Shown: piece by piece, positions 42,583-49,477 of the stretch | Position numbering within the stretch: the first letter of the stretch is position 1 | Layout of the letters: every line of letters begins with the position of its first letter | Virus record (IMG/VR): IMGVR_UViG_3300043418_000120 | Span: 1-64,000 of that record | From: a virus | Length of the DNA: 64,000 nt | Direction: 5' to 3' (one strand) | Made by a program: the position numbers and the translations under genes | The notes under the pieces: generated by a model | Database searches by the model: none | What the model was told of the DNA's origin: nothing | Seen by the model: only the letters and a program-made list of their open reading frames with translations

Positions 42583-42607
42583 CTTTAATTAGCAGCTCAG
42601 GTATAAT
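42579..42607 (+). promoter_or_regulatory. Early promoter without a stem-loop
   Basis: TTGACT, 17-bp spacer TTAATT...CAGG, TATAAT (42602-42607). The -35 element overlaps the end of the preceding coding sequence, so no terminator fits here. Confidence 0.8.
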
Positions 42608-42630
42608 TGTTGATCATTGAAAGGATTGTT

Positions 42631-42942
42631 ATGTCTAATTTTATTACTTTTTCCACAAATACCACAGCTGTTCCTGTAGAGGCTGGTGGAATTTTGAATG
42701 GGTATAAGCTCAACTCTATTCTACACAGTGGTCGCAAAATTTCTCTAGCGCAGAACGCCTATTACTACATCCCATACACAAACACAATTGTGTCTTTCCG
42801 CGGATCAAAGGCCAAAGCGATGGTTCGTAGCGATGACGGCAAGTACAGTTTCATCGAGAAATTTACTGACCGCAAAGGGCACTGGACTTTTAAGGTTGAT
42901 TCAGCCATGGTTCACGAGGCTGCGCTGACCATGTTCCGATAA
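42631..42942 (+). CDS. Unrecognised early protein
   Basis: 103 residues from ATG 42631 (AAAGGA upstream). The first half is beta-rich (FITFSTNTTAVPVEAGGI, GYKLNSILHSGRKISL). The rest includes NTIVSFRGSKAKAMV and SFIEKFTDRKGHWTFKVD. No motif known to me. One-gene unit between two promoters; its TAA is the first codon of the following cassette. Confidence 0.6.
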   Translation: MSNFITFSTNTTAVPVEAGGILNGYKLNSILHSGRKISLAQNAYYYIPYTNTIVSFRGSKAKAMVRSDDGKYSFIEKFTDRKGHWTFKVDSAMVHEAALTMFR

Positions 42943-42990
42943 CCCTACAGCTCGTAGGGGCTTTACTTTAATTCGGATTCGAGGTATAAT
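42943..42990 (+). promoter_or_regulatory. Cassette: terminator hairpin plus early promoter
   Basis: CCCTAC, loop AGCTC, GTAGGG at 42943-42959, then TTTACT (42962), spacer TTAATTCGGATTCGAGG, TATAAT (42985). The leader TCAATCTATTG follows. Confidence 0.88.
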
Positions 42991-43022
42991 CAATCTATTG
43001 TGAGAAAAGAAAGGTTTTGATT

Positions 43023-43229
43023 ATGGGTTTCGAGTCTGTTGTGTTGGCTAAGGTTCGTGAAGTGTTGGTTGCTGTTCCTAGCTACCAAGCAAATTTTGTG
43101 AACGGTACGCTGTTCGTTGAGTGCTCTGTCCGTGACGCTATCCGTCTCGAGACAGCTCTGCTTGAGAAATTGCGCTGCGGCATCATCCTGAGTCGCGTTG
43201 GTGATGAGTCTGCGTTTGACTTTGTTTAA
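43023..43229 (+). CDS. Small early protein
   Basis: 68 residues from ATG 43023 (AAAGG nine bases upstream). It reads MGFESVVLAKVREVLVAVPSY, then NGTLFVECSVRDAIRLETALLEKL. A small alpha/beta domain is likely; no family recognised. Confidence 0.6.
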   Translation: MGFESVVLAKVREVLVAVPSYQANFVNGTLFVECSVRDAIRLETALLEKLRCGIILSRVGDESAFDFV

Positions 43230-43238
43230 GGGGCTGGT

Positions 43239-43385
43239 ATGAGAGTTTCGTTTCGTAATGTCCGTATCAATGAACTGTTCAGCTGCAATGGTAACCTATA
43301 CTACAAAAAGTCAAGCCGTACAGCTGTGCTGATGTCAGCCAACCGTACATTCTATATGTCACAACATGACAACTGTCTGATCTGA
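43239..43385 (+). CDS. Small basic protein
   Basis: 48 residues with AAGGGG upstream. The sequence starts MRVSFRNVRINELFSCNG, contains GNLYYKKSSRTAVLM and ends SQHDNCLI. It lies nine bases after the previous stop, so probably in the same operon. The pattern of a short beta hairpin with Asn-Tyr-Tyr-Lys-Lys is seen in small phage proteins but not named. Confidence 0.6.
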   Translation: MRVSFRNVRINELFSCNGNLYYKKSSRTAVLMSANRTFYMSQHDNCLI

Positions 43386-43392
43386 GGTGCTT

Positions 43393-43656
43393 ATGACAAT
43401 CAAAATGTATAAGAGTGAGTATGTGAGTAAAGAAGAAACCGCTCGCCAATGTGTTGTCGCTGAACAAGTGGCCATCGAGTTTCAGGAAGAGTTTGCTGCT
43501 ATGTGTGAGAAGTATAAGGTAGAATTCTCTGTTCGTGAAAAGACTAGCGGATATAGCACCTACGTGGAAGGCATTGATGTCGACTTTGATGGCATTTATG
43601 AAGATGGCACAACCGTTCGTCCATACTTTACCATTCAGTTTGGTAGCACAATCTAA
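43393..43656 (+). CDS. Unrecognised early protein
   Basis: 87 residues from ATG 43393 (AGGTG upstream; GTG 43387 is possible). Helix EETARQCVVAEQVAIEFQEEFAAMCEKY is followed by a beta region with a VDFDGIYEDG loop. No family recognised. It is in the operon started at 42962. Confidence 0.6.
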   Translation: MTIKMYKSEYVSKEETARQCVVAEQVAIEFQEEFAAMCEKYKVEFSVREKTSGYSTYVEGIDVDFDGIYEDGTTVRPYFTIQFGSTI

Positions 43657-43665
43657 GGAATCAAA

Positions 43666-43848
43666 ATGAACATCCAAACTGTAGCAGAAAATCTGCGTAA
43701 CACAATCGCGGGCAAGAAGGCGATGTTGGCTGGCATCAAAGACAACGGCAAAGAAGGATATTATATACTGTCGCATATGCTGAGTATGAACATTGAAGAG
43801 TTGGAGAAAATTCTGGCTGATGTTGACCAATGTTTGGTGGAGCAGTGA
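43666..43848 (+). CDS. Small helical protein
   Basis: 60 residues, predicted all-helical (VAENLRNTIAGKKAMLAG, then MLSMNIEELEKILADVDQC), with AAGGAATC upstream. The stop overlaps the HNH gene start (TGATG), indicating coupled translation. Function unknown. Confidence 0.6.
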   Translation: MNIQTVAENLRNTIAGKKAMLAGIKDNGKEGYYILSHMLSMNIEELEKILADVDQCLVEQ

Positions 43849-44186
43849 TGACCCTGACTGACTTGGTCTCTCGTCAAGGCAACAAGTGCTACTACTGCAG
43901 TTGCGAAATGAATCAGACTAAGAAGTCACCGAATCAAGCTACGGTTGAGCACTTGGTTGACAAGTGGTCTAGCCCAAAGCATCGTAAGATTGAATGCACT
44001 TCTAACCTAGTCGCTGCTTGCTTTCAGTGTAACAATAGTCGTGGTGCGGCTCGTAATAGAATTGCTCGCGACTACTACAAAACGCAAGCTGCCAAGAAGA
44101 GTATGAAACTGGCGGTGGCGTCTATCTCGAGTCGTCAATTGTATTCGTTGTTTGGTCCAGTACCACAAACCCTATTCGTCATGTAA
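43848..44186 (+). CDS. HNH endonuclease domain protein
   Basis: 112 residues from the ATG at 43848 that overlaps the previous stop. CYYCSCEM (Cys14, Cys17), TVEHLVDK (His35), NLVAACFQCNNSRG (Asn53, Cys58, Cys61) form an HNH core with a structural zinc knuckle. It resembles phage-encoded HNH proteins embedded in early operons rather than intron homing enzymes. The RNA ligase gene follows after nine bases, suggesting co-expression. Confidence 0.78.
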   Translation: MTLTDLVSRQGNKCYYCSCEMNQTKKSPNQATVEHLVDKWSSPKHRKIECTSNLVAACFQCNNSRGAARNRIARDYYKTQAAKKSMKLAVASISSRQLYSLFGPVPQTLFVM

Positions 44187-44195
44187 GGAATTGAA

Positions 44196-45221
44196 ATGCG
44201 TAAACTTGCTAAGATTGTTAAGATCGACAACCTGACACCCATCGATGGTGCTGATAAAATTGAAGTTGCCACTGTTGGTGGTTGGAAAGTTGTAGCCCAG
44301 AAGGGTCTATACAACGTTGGCGACTTGGCTGTGTATTTTGAGATTGACTCATGGATTCCAACCGAGTTGGCACCATTCTTGTCTAAGGGCAAAGAGCCTC
44401 GTGAGTTTGAAGGTGTCAAGGGCGAACGCCTAAAGACTATCAAGCTGCGTGGGCAGTTGTCACAAGGTTTGTTGATGCCACTGTCTGAAGTAATTTCTAT
44501 TGCTGGTTGCTGGTCACCAATCCAAGAGGGCGATGATGTTACAGAGTACTTGAACATCAAGAAGTGGGAAAAGCCAATGAATGCTCAGTTGGCAGGTGTG
44601 TGTCGTGGTAATTTTCCATCACTGATTCCAAAGACTGATCAAGAGCGTGTTCAAAACTTGAAGAAGGAAATTGGTGCTGCTCAGAACGATGTGTTTGAAG
44701 TCACTGAAAAGTGCGAAGGTTCTTCAATGACTGTGTACCAAATGGTTGTTGAAGGTGAGATGACATTCGGTGTGTGTTCACGTAACATGGACTTGAAGGA
44801 AACTGAAGGTAACTCTTTCTGGGCTACTGCGCGCAAGGATGACATTGAAGCAAAGATGCGTGCTGTTGATGAGTTCTGGTCATTCGCAATTCAAGGTGAG
44901 TTGATTGGTCCAGGCATTCAAGGTAACATCTATGGATTGAAAGAACCAAAGTTTGTTGTGTTTGATGTGTACGACATTCAAGCAGGTGAATACTTGCCAC
45001 CAGATGCTCGTCGTGAGTTGATTGCTGGTATGGGGTTGAACCATGTGCCAGTGTTGAACGAACGCTATGTGTTGACTCAAACCGTTGATGAGATCATCGC
45101 TTCTGCTGAAGGTCAATCGACCATTGCCAAGGTAGAGCGCGAAGGTATTGTGTTCAAGCAAGCCATGGGTGGATTCTCATTCAAAGCGATCAGCAACGCC
45201 TATCTTTTGGGCGAAAAGTAA
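44196..45221 (+). CDS. RNA ligase, DraRnl (Rnl5/DRB0094) type
   Basis: 341 residues. The N-terminal about 110 residues form an OB-fold module (KLAKIVKIDNLTPIDGADKIEVATV, then GDLAVYFEIDSWIP). The nucleotidyltransferase domain has motif I EKCEGSS (catalytic Lys172), FGVCSRNMDLKE (motif III region), FAIQGELIGPGI, EGIVFK (motif IV) and FSFKAISNAYLL (motif V). This order is that of the DRB0094-type RNA ligases that seal nicked RNA duplexes. In a phage it could repair tRNAs or rRNA cut by host defences; that is inference. Confidence 0.88.
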   Translation: MRKLAKIVKIDNLTPIDGADKIEVATVGGWKVVAQKGLYNVGDLAVYFEIDSWIPTELAPFLSKGKEPREFEGVKGERLKTIKLRGQLSQGLLMPLSEVISIAGCWSPIQEGDDVTEYLNIKKWEKPMNAQLAGVCRGNFPSLIPKTDQERVQNLKKEIGAAQNDVFEVTEKCEGSSMTVYQMVVEGEMTFGVCSRNMDLKETEGNSFWATARKDDIEAKMRAVDEFWSFAIQGELIGPGIQGNIYGLKEPKFVVFDVYDIQAGEYLPPDARRELIAGMGLNHVPVLNERYVLTQTVDEIIASAEGQSTIAKVEREGIVFKQAMGGFSFKAISNAYLLGEK

Positions 45222-45274
45222 CCCTACCATCAGTAGGGTTACTGGTTTACTTTAATTCAGAACTCAGGTATAAT
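45221..45274 (+). promoter_or_regulatory. Cassette: terminator hairpin plus early promoter
   Basis: ACCCTAC, loop CATCA, GTAGGGT (45221-45239), TTTACT (45246), spacer TTAATTCAGAACTCAGG, TATAAT (45269). The TAA of the RNA ligase gene runs into the stem. Confidence 0.88.
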
Positions 45275-45300
45275 CAATCTATTGAAACAAAGGAATGATC

Positions 45301-45666
45301 ATGAACGACAACTACAGTATCCCCTCCTATACATTTGCTCGCTCTGGCGCTATCACCCGCGAGTTTCTGGCCAACTTACCTTTCCGTCTCTTCAAGGACA
45401 GCGACTATCTGGCATTCGCAGGCGTCGAGAGCCCAGTACCTTTGATCGCTGAGGTCGAAGGCGACTTTGAAAGTTTCATCGTGATTGTTGACGGTGATAC
45501 TGCTGAGATGTACGTTGCCAATGAAGATGGTGCATTTGATATTGTGGATGCTGTTGGGTTCATCTCAGAGTTACAGTATGGCCCAACCAAGGATGAGTTG
45601 ATTCGTGAAGCGCGCATCAAAATCAATGAGTTGCAAGCAACCCTGCGTAAACTGGAAGCCCAATGA
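45301..45666 (+). CDS. Unrecognised acidic early protein
   Basis: 121 residues from the second of two ATGs (45301), the one at normal spacing from AAAGGA. Beta-rich centre (VPLIAEVEGDFESFIVIVDGDTAEMYVANEDGAFDIV, quoted in part) and a C-terminal amphipathic helix (ELIREARIKINELQATLRKLEAQ). No family recognised. It overlaps the next gene by ATGA. Confidence 0.6.
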   Translation: MNDNYSIPSYTFARSGAITREFLANLPFRLFKDSDYLAFAGVESPVPLIAEVEGDFESFIVIVDGDTAEMYVANEDGAFDIVDAVGFISELQYGPTKDELIREARIKINELQATLRKLEAQ

Positions 45667-46004
45667 TCTACGCATCCTTCAAGAAGCGCAAGCCACGTAA
45701 ACCCAACGCGGAACAGCGTGCTCTAGCAAAGTCATGGTCTGACATGGTAGCGCAGTACGAGCCCAAGAAACCTATTGCCCCATCCAAGGACACAGGATTC
45801 GTGTACAAGCTCAATGCGCCTGTTGGTCGCGAGACGCCTAAGATCCCATCACGCGCAACGGCTGGTGGTAATGGTTCATGGCGTCCCAACCCTGTCTACA
45901 CAGGCGACAAGATCAAGGGCATCGGCACAATGCACAAGAGCAACGCAGTGCCAGTGTTCAGCGACGAGGAAGCCCAAGACATTGCTAAGATGCGCCGAGG
46001 ATAA
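45663..46004 (+). CDS. Conserved basic phage protein
   Basis: 113 residues. The pattern KKRKPRKPNAEQRALAKSWSDM, then FVYKLNAPVGRETPKIPSRATAGG and PVYTGDKIKGIGTMHKSNAVPVF is a recurrent layout of a small phage protein without function (Pro-Gly-Arg-Glu near IPS, a YTG motif and a terminal MHKSN-AVP). Basic N-terminus. Coupled to the preceding gene. Confidence 0.7.
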   Translation: MIYASFKKRKPRKPNAEQRALAKSWSDMVAQYEPKKPIAPSKDTGFVYKLNAPVGRETPKIPSRATAGGNGSWRPNPVYTGDKIKGIGTMHKSNAVPVFSDEEAQDIAKMRRG

Positions 46005-46052
46005 CCCTACTGTTCGTAGGGGCTTTACTTTAATTCGGATTCGCGGTATAAT
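46003..46052 (+). promoter_or_regulatory. Cassette: terminator hairpin plus early promoter
   Basis: AACCCTAC, loop TGTTC, GTAGGGG, then TTTACT (46024), spacer TTAATTCGGATTCGCGG, TATAAT (46047). The leader has TCAATCCATTGA. Confidence 0.88.
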
Positions 46053-46082
46053 CAATCCATTGAAACAGAAAAGGAAAACAAA

Positions 46083-46277
46083 ATGACTAAGCTCCCTCGC
46101 AACGTGGTGTCTGTAACTGTGGTTGATGGCGTAACCTTTACCGTGTACAAGTCTCGCAAGACTCCAAAGTCTACATGGCGCTCTGGCAAAGTCAGCCGTA
46201 CTGGTTCAACAGGTACATCTGGTTTTGCTATTGGTTTCCCAAGCCGCTCTACCATCGGTGGTGGTGTTCAGGAATGA
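46083..46277 (+). CDS. Small Ser/Thr/Gly-rich protein
   Basis: 64 residues with AAAAGGA upstream. Beta start (NVVSVTVVDGVTFTVYKSRKTPKSTW) and a Ser/Thr/Gly C-terminus (RTGSTGTSGFAIGFPSRSTIGGG). No family recognised. It overlaps the next start by ATGA. Confidence 0.6.
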   Translation: MTKLPRNVVSVTVVDGVTFTVYKSRKTPKSTWRSGKVSRTGSTGTSGFAIGFPSRSTIGGGVQE

Positions 46278-46453
46278 CTGTGGGTACAGACAACCAAACC
46301 TATGAGCAAGGCGTTGCCGATGCTCAGCTTGACCTGATGGGTGGTTGGGTTGATGAACACACAACAGCACAGGAAGTCATAGACCAACTGACAATTGCTG
46401 TTGGTGCCAGCCAAGAGTACATTCAGGGCTACTTGACTGTGGTTGGCGTATAA
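46274..46453 (+). CDS. Small acidic protein
   Basis: 59 residues from ATG 46274, which overlaps the previous stop. Helical: YEQGVADAQLDLMGGWVDE, then EVIDQLTIAVGASQEYIQGYL. Ends at the TAA that opens the next cassette. Function unknown. Confidence 0.6.
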   Translation: MTVGTDNQTYEQGVADAQLDLMGGWVDEHTTAQEVIDQLTIAVGASQEYIQGYLTVVGV

Positions 46454-46501
46454 CCCTACTACTCGTAGGGGCTTTACTTTAATTCGGTTCTAGAGTATAA
46501 T
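46452..46501 (+). promoter_or_regulatory. Cassette: terminator hairpin plus early promoter
   Basis: CCCTAC, loop TACTC, GTAGGG, then TTTACT (46473), spacer TTAATTCGGTTCTAGAG, TATAAT (46496). Followed by TCAATCTATTGA and AAAGGA. Confidence 0.88.
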
Positions 46502-46527
46502 CAATCTATTGAAACAAAGGAATGATT

Positions 46528-46722
46528 ATGACAGTCATCAAGGCAACTTCTTACGGTGAGATTGGTATTGACCCTGAAGCAAGTCCAGGCAACGGACAGT
46601 TCTACGCCATGACTTATGATGGCGAACTCAATGCCTGTGGTTACGAAACCGCAGAGGAAGCGTGGGCTGAACTTGAGTATGTCGCCTGTGGTATTGAAGA
46701 CGCTGTGTTGGAGGAAGTATGA
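46528..46722 (+). CDS. Small acidic protein
   Basis: 64 residues from the second ATG (46528), at the spacing used by other cassette leaders. It begins TVIKATSYGEIGIDPEASPG and has a helical acidic end (ETAEEAWAELEYVACGIEDAVLEEV). Coupled by ATGA to the following gene. Function unknown. Confidence 0.6.
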   Translation: MTVIKATSYGEIGIDPEASPGNGQFYAMTYDGELNACGYETAEEAWAELEYVACGIEDAVLEEV

Positions 46723-47003
46723 GTTTGCCAAAGTTAAAAGTCAAGCTGATGTTGCGCGATCCCAGCTGGACGCCTATCTTTGAGGATGGCAACCCATGGG
46801 CTGTGAACAAAGACAGCTACCTGATTGAGCAAGAACGCGAAGTTGAGGTTGTTCAGCTTAACCTTAACACTGGTGGCATGCGCATCCGCTGGAATGAGCC
46901 TGACGCCACCAAGAAGAAAGGCTACGTGGTTGAGAGCTGTGACATATCCATCGACCACTTCTACAAGCACTACCACATCATCCAGATGCCAGAACGCACA
47001 TAA
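46719..47003 (+). CDS. Unrecognised early protein
   Basis: 94 residues, predicted beta-rich with charged strands (LPKLKVKLMLRDPSWTPIF, then SYLIEQEREVEVVQLNLNTGGMRIRW). It ends in an aromatic segment (HFYKHYHIIQMPERT). Second gene of its transcription unit. No family recognised. Confidence 0.6.
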   Translation: MSLPKLKVKLMLRDPSWTPIFEDGNPWAVNKDSYLIEQEREVEVVQLNLNTGGMRIRWNEPDATKKKGYVVESCDISIDHFYKHYHIIQMPERT

Positions 47004-47051
47004 CCCTACTGTTCGTAGGGGCTTTACTTTAATTCGGTTCTAGAGTATAAT
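47002..47051 (+). promoter_or_regulatory. Cassette: terminator hairpin plus early promoter
   Basis: CCCTAC, loop TGTTC, GTAGGG, then TTTACT (47023), spacer TTAATTCGGTTCTAGAG, TATAAT (47046). The promoter part is identical to those at 46473 and 49330. Confidence 0.88.
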
Positions 47052-47078
47052 CAATCTATTGAAAGACGAAAGGTTGAT

Positions 47079-47363
47079 ATGTCCCGCTCTTATAACCCAC
47101 TTGATTACATCCCCCACTTGATCGTCGGCTGCATCATCGCTATGCCTCTGTTCCTGTTTGTGTGTGCTATTGATCAAGGCTTTGGCTCCGATAAGGTTTT
47201 GGACACGTACTCAGGTCAGAAGTCAGTTTGTACTCGCTACCAGTTCAATAGCAGCTTGAAGGTTACCCAGTGTGTTGAGCGTGTGATGGTTGCTGCTACC
47301 TGTAAGAAGATTGAGCACACAGGTCCCGTGTTTGGTGTGTTCACCAATGAGCGTTGCGAATAA
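47079..47363 (+). CDS. Single-span membrane protein
   Basis: 94 residues. A membrane helix occupies about residues 12-31 (HLIVGCIIAMPLFLFVCAI). The remainder is a small domain with five cysteines (SVCTRYQF, TQCVERVM, ATCKKIE, ERCE) that could form disulfides outside the membrane. One-gene unit between two cassettes. Function unknown. Confidence 0.65.
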   Translation: MSRSYNPLDYIPHLIVGCIIAMPLFLFVCAIDQGFGSDKVLDTYSGQKSVCTRYQFNSSLKVTQCVERVMVAATCKKIEHTGPVFGVFTNERCE

Positions 47364-47411
47364 CCCTACAACCTGTAGGGGCTTTACTTTAATTCGGAAC
47401 TCAGGTATAAT
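47362..47411 (+). promoter_or_regulatory. Cassette: terminator hairpin plus early promoter
   Basis: CCCTAC, loop AACCT, GTAGGG, TTTACT (47383), spacer TTAATTCGGAACTCAGG, TATAAT (47406). Confidence 0.88.
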
Positions 47412-47437
47412 CAATCTATTGAAACAAAGGGCTGATT

Positions 47438-47584
47438 ATGAAAAACTACGTGTTTGTGACTGATTCTGAACTCGCTGAATTCTTGAAAAAATTGGGTGAC
47501 CTGTCGCTTGAGGCTGATACCTTTGAAGTGGCGTTGGCTGCTTTGCGTCTTCAAACTTTGTTGAAAACCGCTTACGGTGTGTGA
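47438..47584 (+). CDS. Small early protein, paralogue of the gene at 35167
   Basis: 48 residues. TDSELAEFLKKLGDLSLEADTFE and ALRLQTLLKTAYG align with the protein at 35167-35313 with a similar length and end. Both genes sit alone behind a cassette-type promoter, so gene and promoter may have been copied together 12 kb apart. Predicted helical; function unknown. Confidence 0.78.
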   Translation: MKNYVFVTDSELAEFLKKLGDLSLEADTFEVALAALRLQTLLKTAYGV

Positions 47585-47591
47585 GTGAATA

Positions 47592-47646
47592 AACCCTACT
47601 ACCCGTAGGGTTATCGCTTTACAATAATTCGGATTGGTAGTATAAT
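47592..47646 (+). promoter_or_regulatory. Cassette: terminator hairpin plus early promoter
   Basis: AACCCTAC, loop TACCC, GTAGGGTT, then TTTACA (47618), spacer ATAATTCGGATTGGTAG, TATAAT (47641). The hairpin starts seven bases after the stop rather than in it. Confidence 0.86.
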
Positions 47647-47672
47647 CAATCTATTGAAACAAAAGGCTGACT

Positions 47673-48062
47673 ATGTACTCGTTCTCTCCACTCGCTTCTA
47701 TCCCTGCTTGCCATGATGGTTTCGGCATCATCGTTGCTCTGTGTATCTTCATCACAGTTATCGTTCTGATGAACGAAGCCGAGCTGTTCTTTCAGTGGTT
47801 CTTTGTGGCTACTGTGACATGTGTACTTGCTTACTTTGTGTCCTACAGCTGGACTGACCAGACGCCCAAAACCTTTGTGAATGAGAAGGTGACAGCTACC
47901 TTTGTCAGCTTTGAGGCTGAGGGCTACAAAGAGAAGTCAGGCAAGAGCTACGTAGACAAGCACTTCACCTATGTTGTGTACAATGTCAACGGCTCCAACG
48001 TCCTGTTGTCTGCTACTCCTGGCCAAACCTATCCACAATCTGTCATCCTGTACAAGAACTAA
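47673..48062 (+). CDS. Two-span membrane protein
   Basis: 129 residues. Two membrane helices at about residues 17-35 (FGIIVALCIFITVIVLM) and 40-58 (FFQWFFVATVTCVLAYFVSY) are followed by a soluble beta domain (KVTATFVSFEAEGYKEKSG, then VYNVNGSNVLLSATPG). One-gene unit. No family recognised; an inner-membrane location is predicted. Confidence 0.65.
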   Translation: MYSFSPLASIPACHDGFGIIVALCIFITVIVLMNEAELFFQWFFVATVTCVLAYFVSYSWTDQTPKTFVNEKVTATFVSFEAEGYKEKSGKSYVDKHFTYVVYNVNGSNVLLSATPGQTYPQSVILYKN

Positions 48063-48063
48063 T

Positions 48064-48113
48064 AACCCTACAGGCTGTAGGGGCTTTACTTTAATTCGGA
48101 ACTCAGGTATAAT
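48064..48113 (+). promoter_or_regulatory. Cassette: terminator hairpin plus early promoter
   Basis: CCCTAC, loop AGGCT, GTAGGG, then TTTACT (48085), spacer TTAATTCGGAACTCAGG, TATAAT (48108), leader TCAATCCATTGA. Confidence 0.88.
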
Positions 48114-48143
48114 CAATCCATTGAAACAGAAAAGGAAATCGAA

Positions 48144-48332
48144 ATGAAACCTACAACATGGGAAGTTTGTTTTGACTATGGCCCACATATGAGTGATACA
48201 GTAAAGGTCAAGGCCAGTTCAGAAGACGAAGCCATTGCCAAAGTAGAGAAGGCGGCAGAGAAAAAAGGTCGCAGTATTGATATCAACTGGGCGAAATCAG
48301 CAGAGCAAGGTGTGGCGGAGGAATACGCATGA
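48144..48332 (+). CDS. Small protein with DUF-like alpha/beta fold
   Basis: 62 residues: TWEVCFDYGPHMSDTVKVKASSEDEAIAKVEKAAEKKG. The beta hairpin followed by an A-[SA]-S-E-[DE]-E-A-I-A-K-[VA] helix is typical of small domains that many phages encode (for example, strands then 'A.s.deAi..a'). No function known. Coupled by ATGA to the next gene. Confidence 0.62.
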   Translation: MKPTTWEVCFDYGPHMSDTVKVKASSEDEAIAKVEKAAEKKGRSIDINWAKSAEQGVAEEYA

Positions 48333-48565
48333 TTGAGTACAAAACCGCTGAGGAAGCAATCGCAGCCAACATCAAGGCGATGGGTGATGACGGTTTCATT
48401 GAGTTTAATGGAATGAACTGCAACGACTACCTTGATGACGATGAGATGTTCTGCGATGGCTGGGATGGTGTTGATCGCCGCTGTGACTGTGGCAACCGCA
48501 GAGTCAGCTGGACAACTGAGCAGGACAGCAAGGGCAATTGGTCAGCTTACGCGGAGGCATACTGA
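48329..48565 (+). CDS. Unrecognised small protein with Cys cluster
   Basis: 78 residues. Acidic, with Cys residues at CNDYLDDDEMFCDGWD and CDCGN that could bind a metal. The N-terminal helix (EYKTAEEAIAANIKAMG) precedes them. The stop overlaps the following ATG (TGATG). Function unknown. Confidence 0.6.
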   Translation: MIEYKTAEEAIAANIKAMGDDGFIEFNGMNCNDYLDDDEMFCDGWDGVDRRCDCGNRRVSWTTEQDSKGNWSAYAEAY

Positions 48566-48804
48566 TGGTGGGTCTAAAAGAATGGTTTGAAGCCAAAGCC
48601 TATAAGCCCAAGTATGAGTTTGGTGCTCGTGTGATTGGCAAGTACCGTAAGATGCCCTTTGTTGGTTGTGTGGGCACAGATGGCATCCGTTCAGAGGAGG
48701 AAGGACCAATCCTAACTGTTACGCTGGACCTGCCTCTGATGGTAGATGGCATACCTCGAACTGTGTTAATTGTCAAGCACAAAGATGTAAAACCCTACAA
48801 GTAG
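48565..48804 (+). CDS. Unrecognised small protein ending in a cassette
   Basis: 79 residues from ATG 48565, which overlaps the previous stop (GGAGG upstream). Beta-rich (FGARVIGKYRKMPFVGCVG, then ILTVTLDLPLMVDGIP). Its last codons (KPYK, stop) are encoded by the 5' arm of the cassette hairpin (CCCTAC), so the gene ends inside the cassette. Confidence 0.6.
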   Translation: MVGLKEWFEAKAYKPKYEFGARVIGKYRKMPFVGCVGTDGIRSEEEGPILTVTLDLPLMVDGIPRTVLIVKHKDVKPYK

Positions 48805-48844
48805 TAGGGGAATGGTTTACAATAATTCGGATTGGAGGTATAAT
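48791..48844 (+). promoter_or_regulatory. Cassette: terminator hairpin plus early promoter
   Basis: AACCCTAC, loop AAGTA, GTAGGGG, then TTTACA (48816), spacer ATAATTCGGATTGGAGG, TATAAT (48839). The upstream stop codon TAG is within the loop/stem. Confidence 0.85.
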
Positions 48845-48870
48845 CAATCTATTGAAACGAAGGAATGACA

Positions 48871-49032
48871 ATGGAATACATTATACTTACTGACAGCCGT
48901 TCTGACGCCCTTGCTGGTGATGTGACTTGGCACCTGTCCCAAGGCTGGGAATTGGTTGGTGGTGTAAGCCTTTCCGTTGCTCCAGGTGGCTGGACTTCAT
49001 ACGCTCAGGCTATGAAGAAGGACTCAAAATGA
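48871..49032 (+). CDS. DUF1737-like small protein
   Basis: 53 residues, the length of this family. EYIILTDSRSDALAGDVTWHLSQGWELVGGVSLS and the terminal YAQAMKK fit the DUF1737 pattern (L...V...L..GWE..GG.S......YAQAM). Members are widespread in bacteria and phages without known function. AAGGA precedes the start and the stop overlaps the next gene by ATGA. Confidence 0.7.
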   Translation: MEYIILTDSRSDALAGDVTWHLSQGWELVGGVSLSVAPGGWTSYAQAMKKDSK

Positions 49033-49310
49033 CTGTTACAATCGCTCTGAACACGCTCCCTCCAGGCATGGAATTTGACTGGGAAGGCAACCCTCGCTAC
49101 AAGAAAAGTTGGTATCAGGTGTTTGAGTGTACCGATGCTACTGACCACTGGAGCTATGACGCCTCCAAGCTGTTGTTTGAGTCAGACTGCCTAGCCAAGT
49201 CGCACAGCTTTGCCTATGACACATGGCTCAAGGACGAGGCTAAAATCTTCACAATCATCCAAGCCTGTGATGAGTCATGCCGTGGTGGCTATGGCTTTGA
49301 TGAGTATTAA
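49029..49310 (+). CDS. Unrecognised acidic protein
   Basis: 93 residues from ATG 49029, which overlaps the preceding stop. Aromatic and acidic, with TLPPGMEFDWEGNPRY and WSYDASKLLFESDCLAKSHSFAYDTWLKDEAKIF (quoted in part). Second gene of its unit. No family recognised. Confidence 0.6.
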   Translation: MTVTIALNTLPPGMEFDWEGNPRYKKSWYQVFECTDATDHWSYDASKLLFESDCLAKSHSFAYDTWLKDEAKIFTIIQACDESCRGGYGFDEY

Positions 49311-49358
49311 CCCTACTACTCGTAGGGGCTTTACTTTAATTCGGTTCTAGAGTATAAT
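49309..49358 (+). promoter_or_regulatory. Cassette: terminator hairpin plus early promoter
   Basis: CCCTAC, loop TACTC, GTAGGG, then TTTACT (49330), spacer TTAATTCGGTTCTAGAG, TATAAT (49353). Identical in hairpin and promoter to the 46452 cassette. Confidence 0.88.
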
Positions 49359-49384
49359 CAATCTATTGAAACAAAGGAACCGAA

Positions 49385-49477
49385 ATGACTGATTATGAAA
49401 AGCCCCTTCTTGAAGACATGACTGATACCGTTGTGCTCTATGTGTTGTGTGCTATCTTGATCATGGTGGTGATGTAA
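49385..49477 (+). CDS. 30-residue membrane peptide
   Basis: The frame encodes 30 residues: a polar N-terminus (TDYEKPLLEDMTD) and one membrane helix (TVVLYVLCAILIMVVM). It is placed like every other first gene of a cassette, with AAAGGAA before the ATG, and its stop overlaps the next start (TAATG). These features support a real small gene. Confidence 0.6.
   Translation: MTDYEKPLLEDMTDTVVLYVLCAILIMVVM

Noticed and set aside
42954-42984. MotA-type middle promoter (GCTTTA near the cassette -35)
   Set aside because: T4 MotA boxes lie about 12 bp from the -10 box; here GCTTTA is about 19 bp away and coincides with the -35 hexamer at 17-bp spacing, so a plain sigma70 promoter explains it better.
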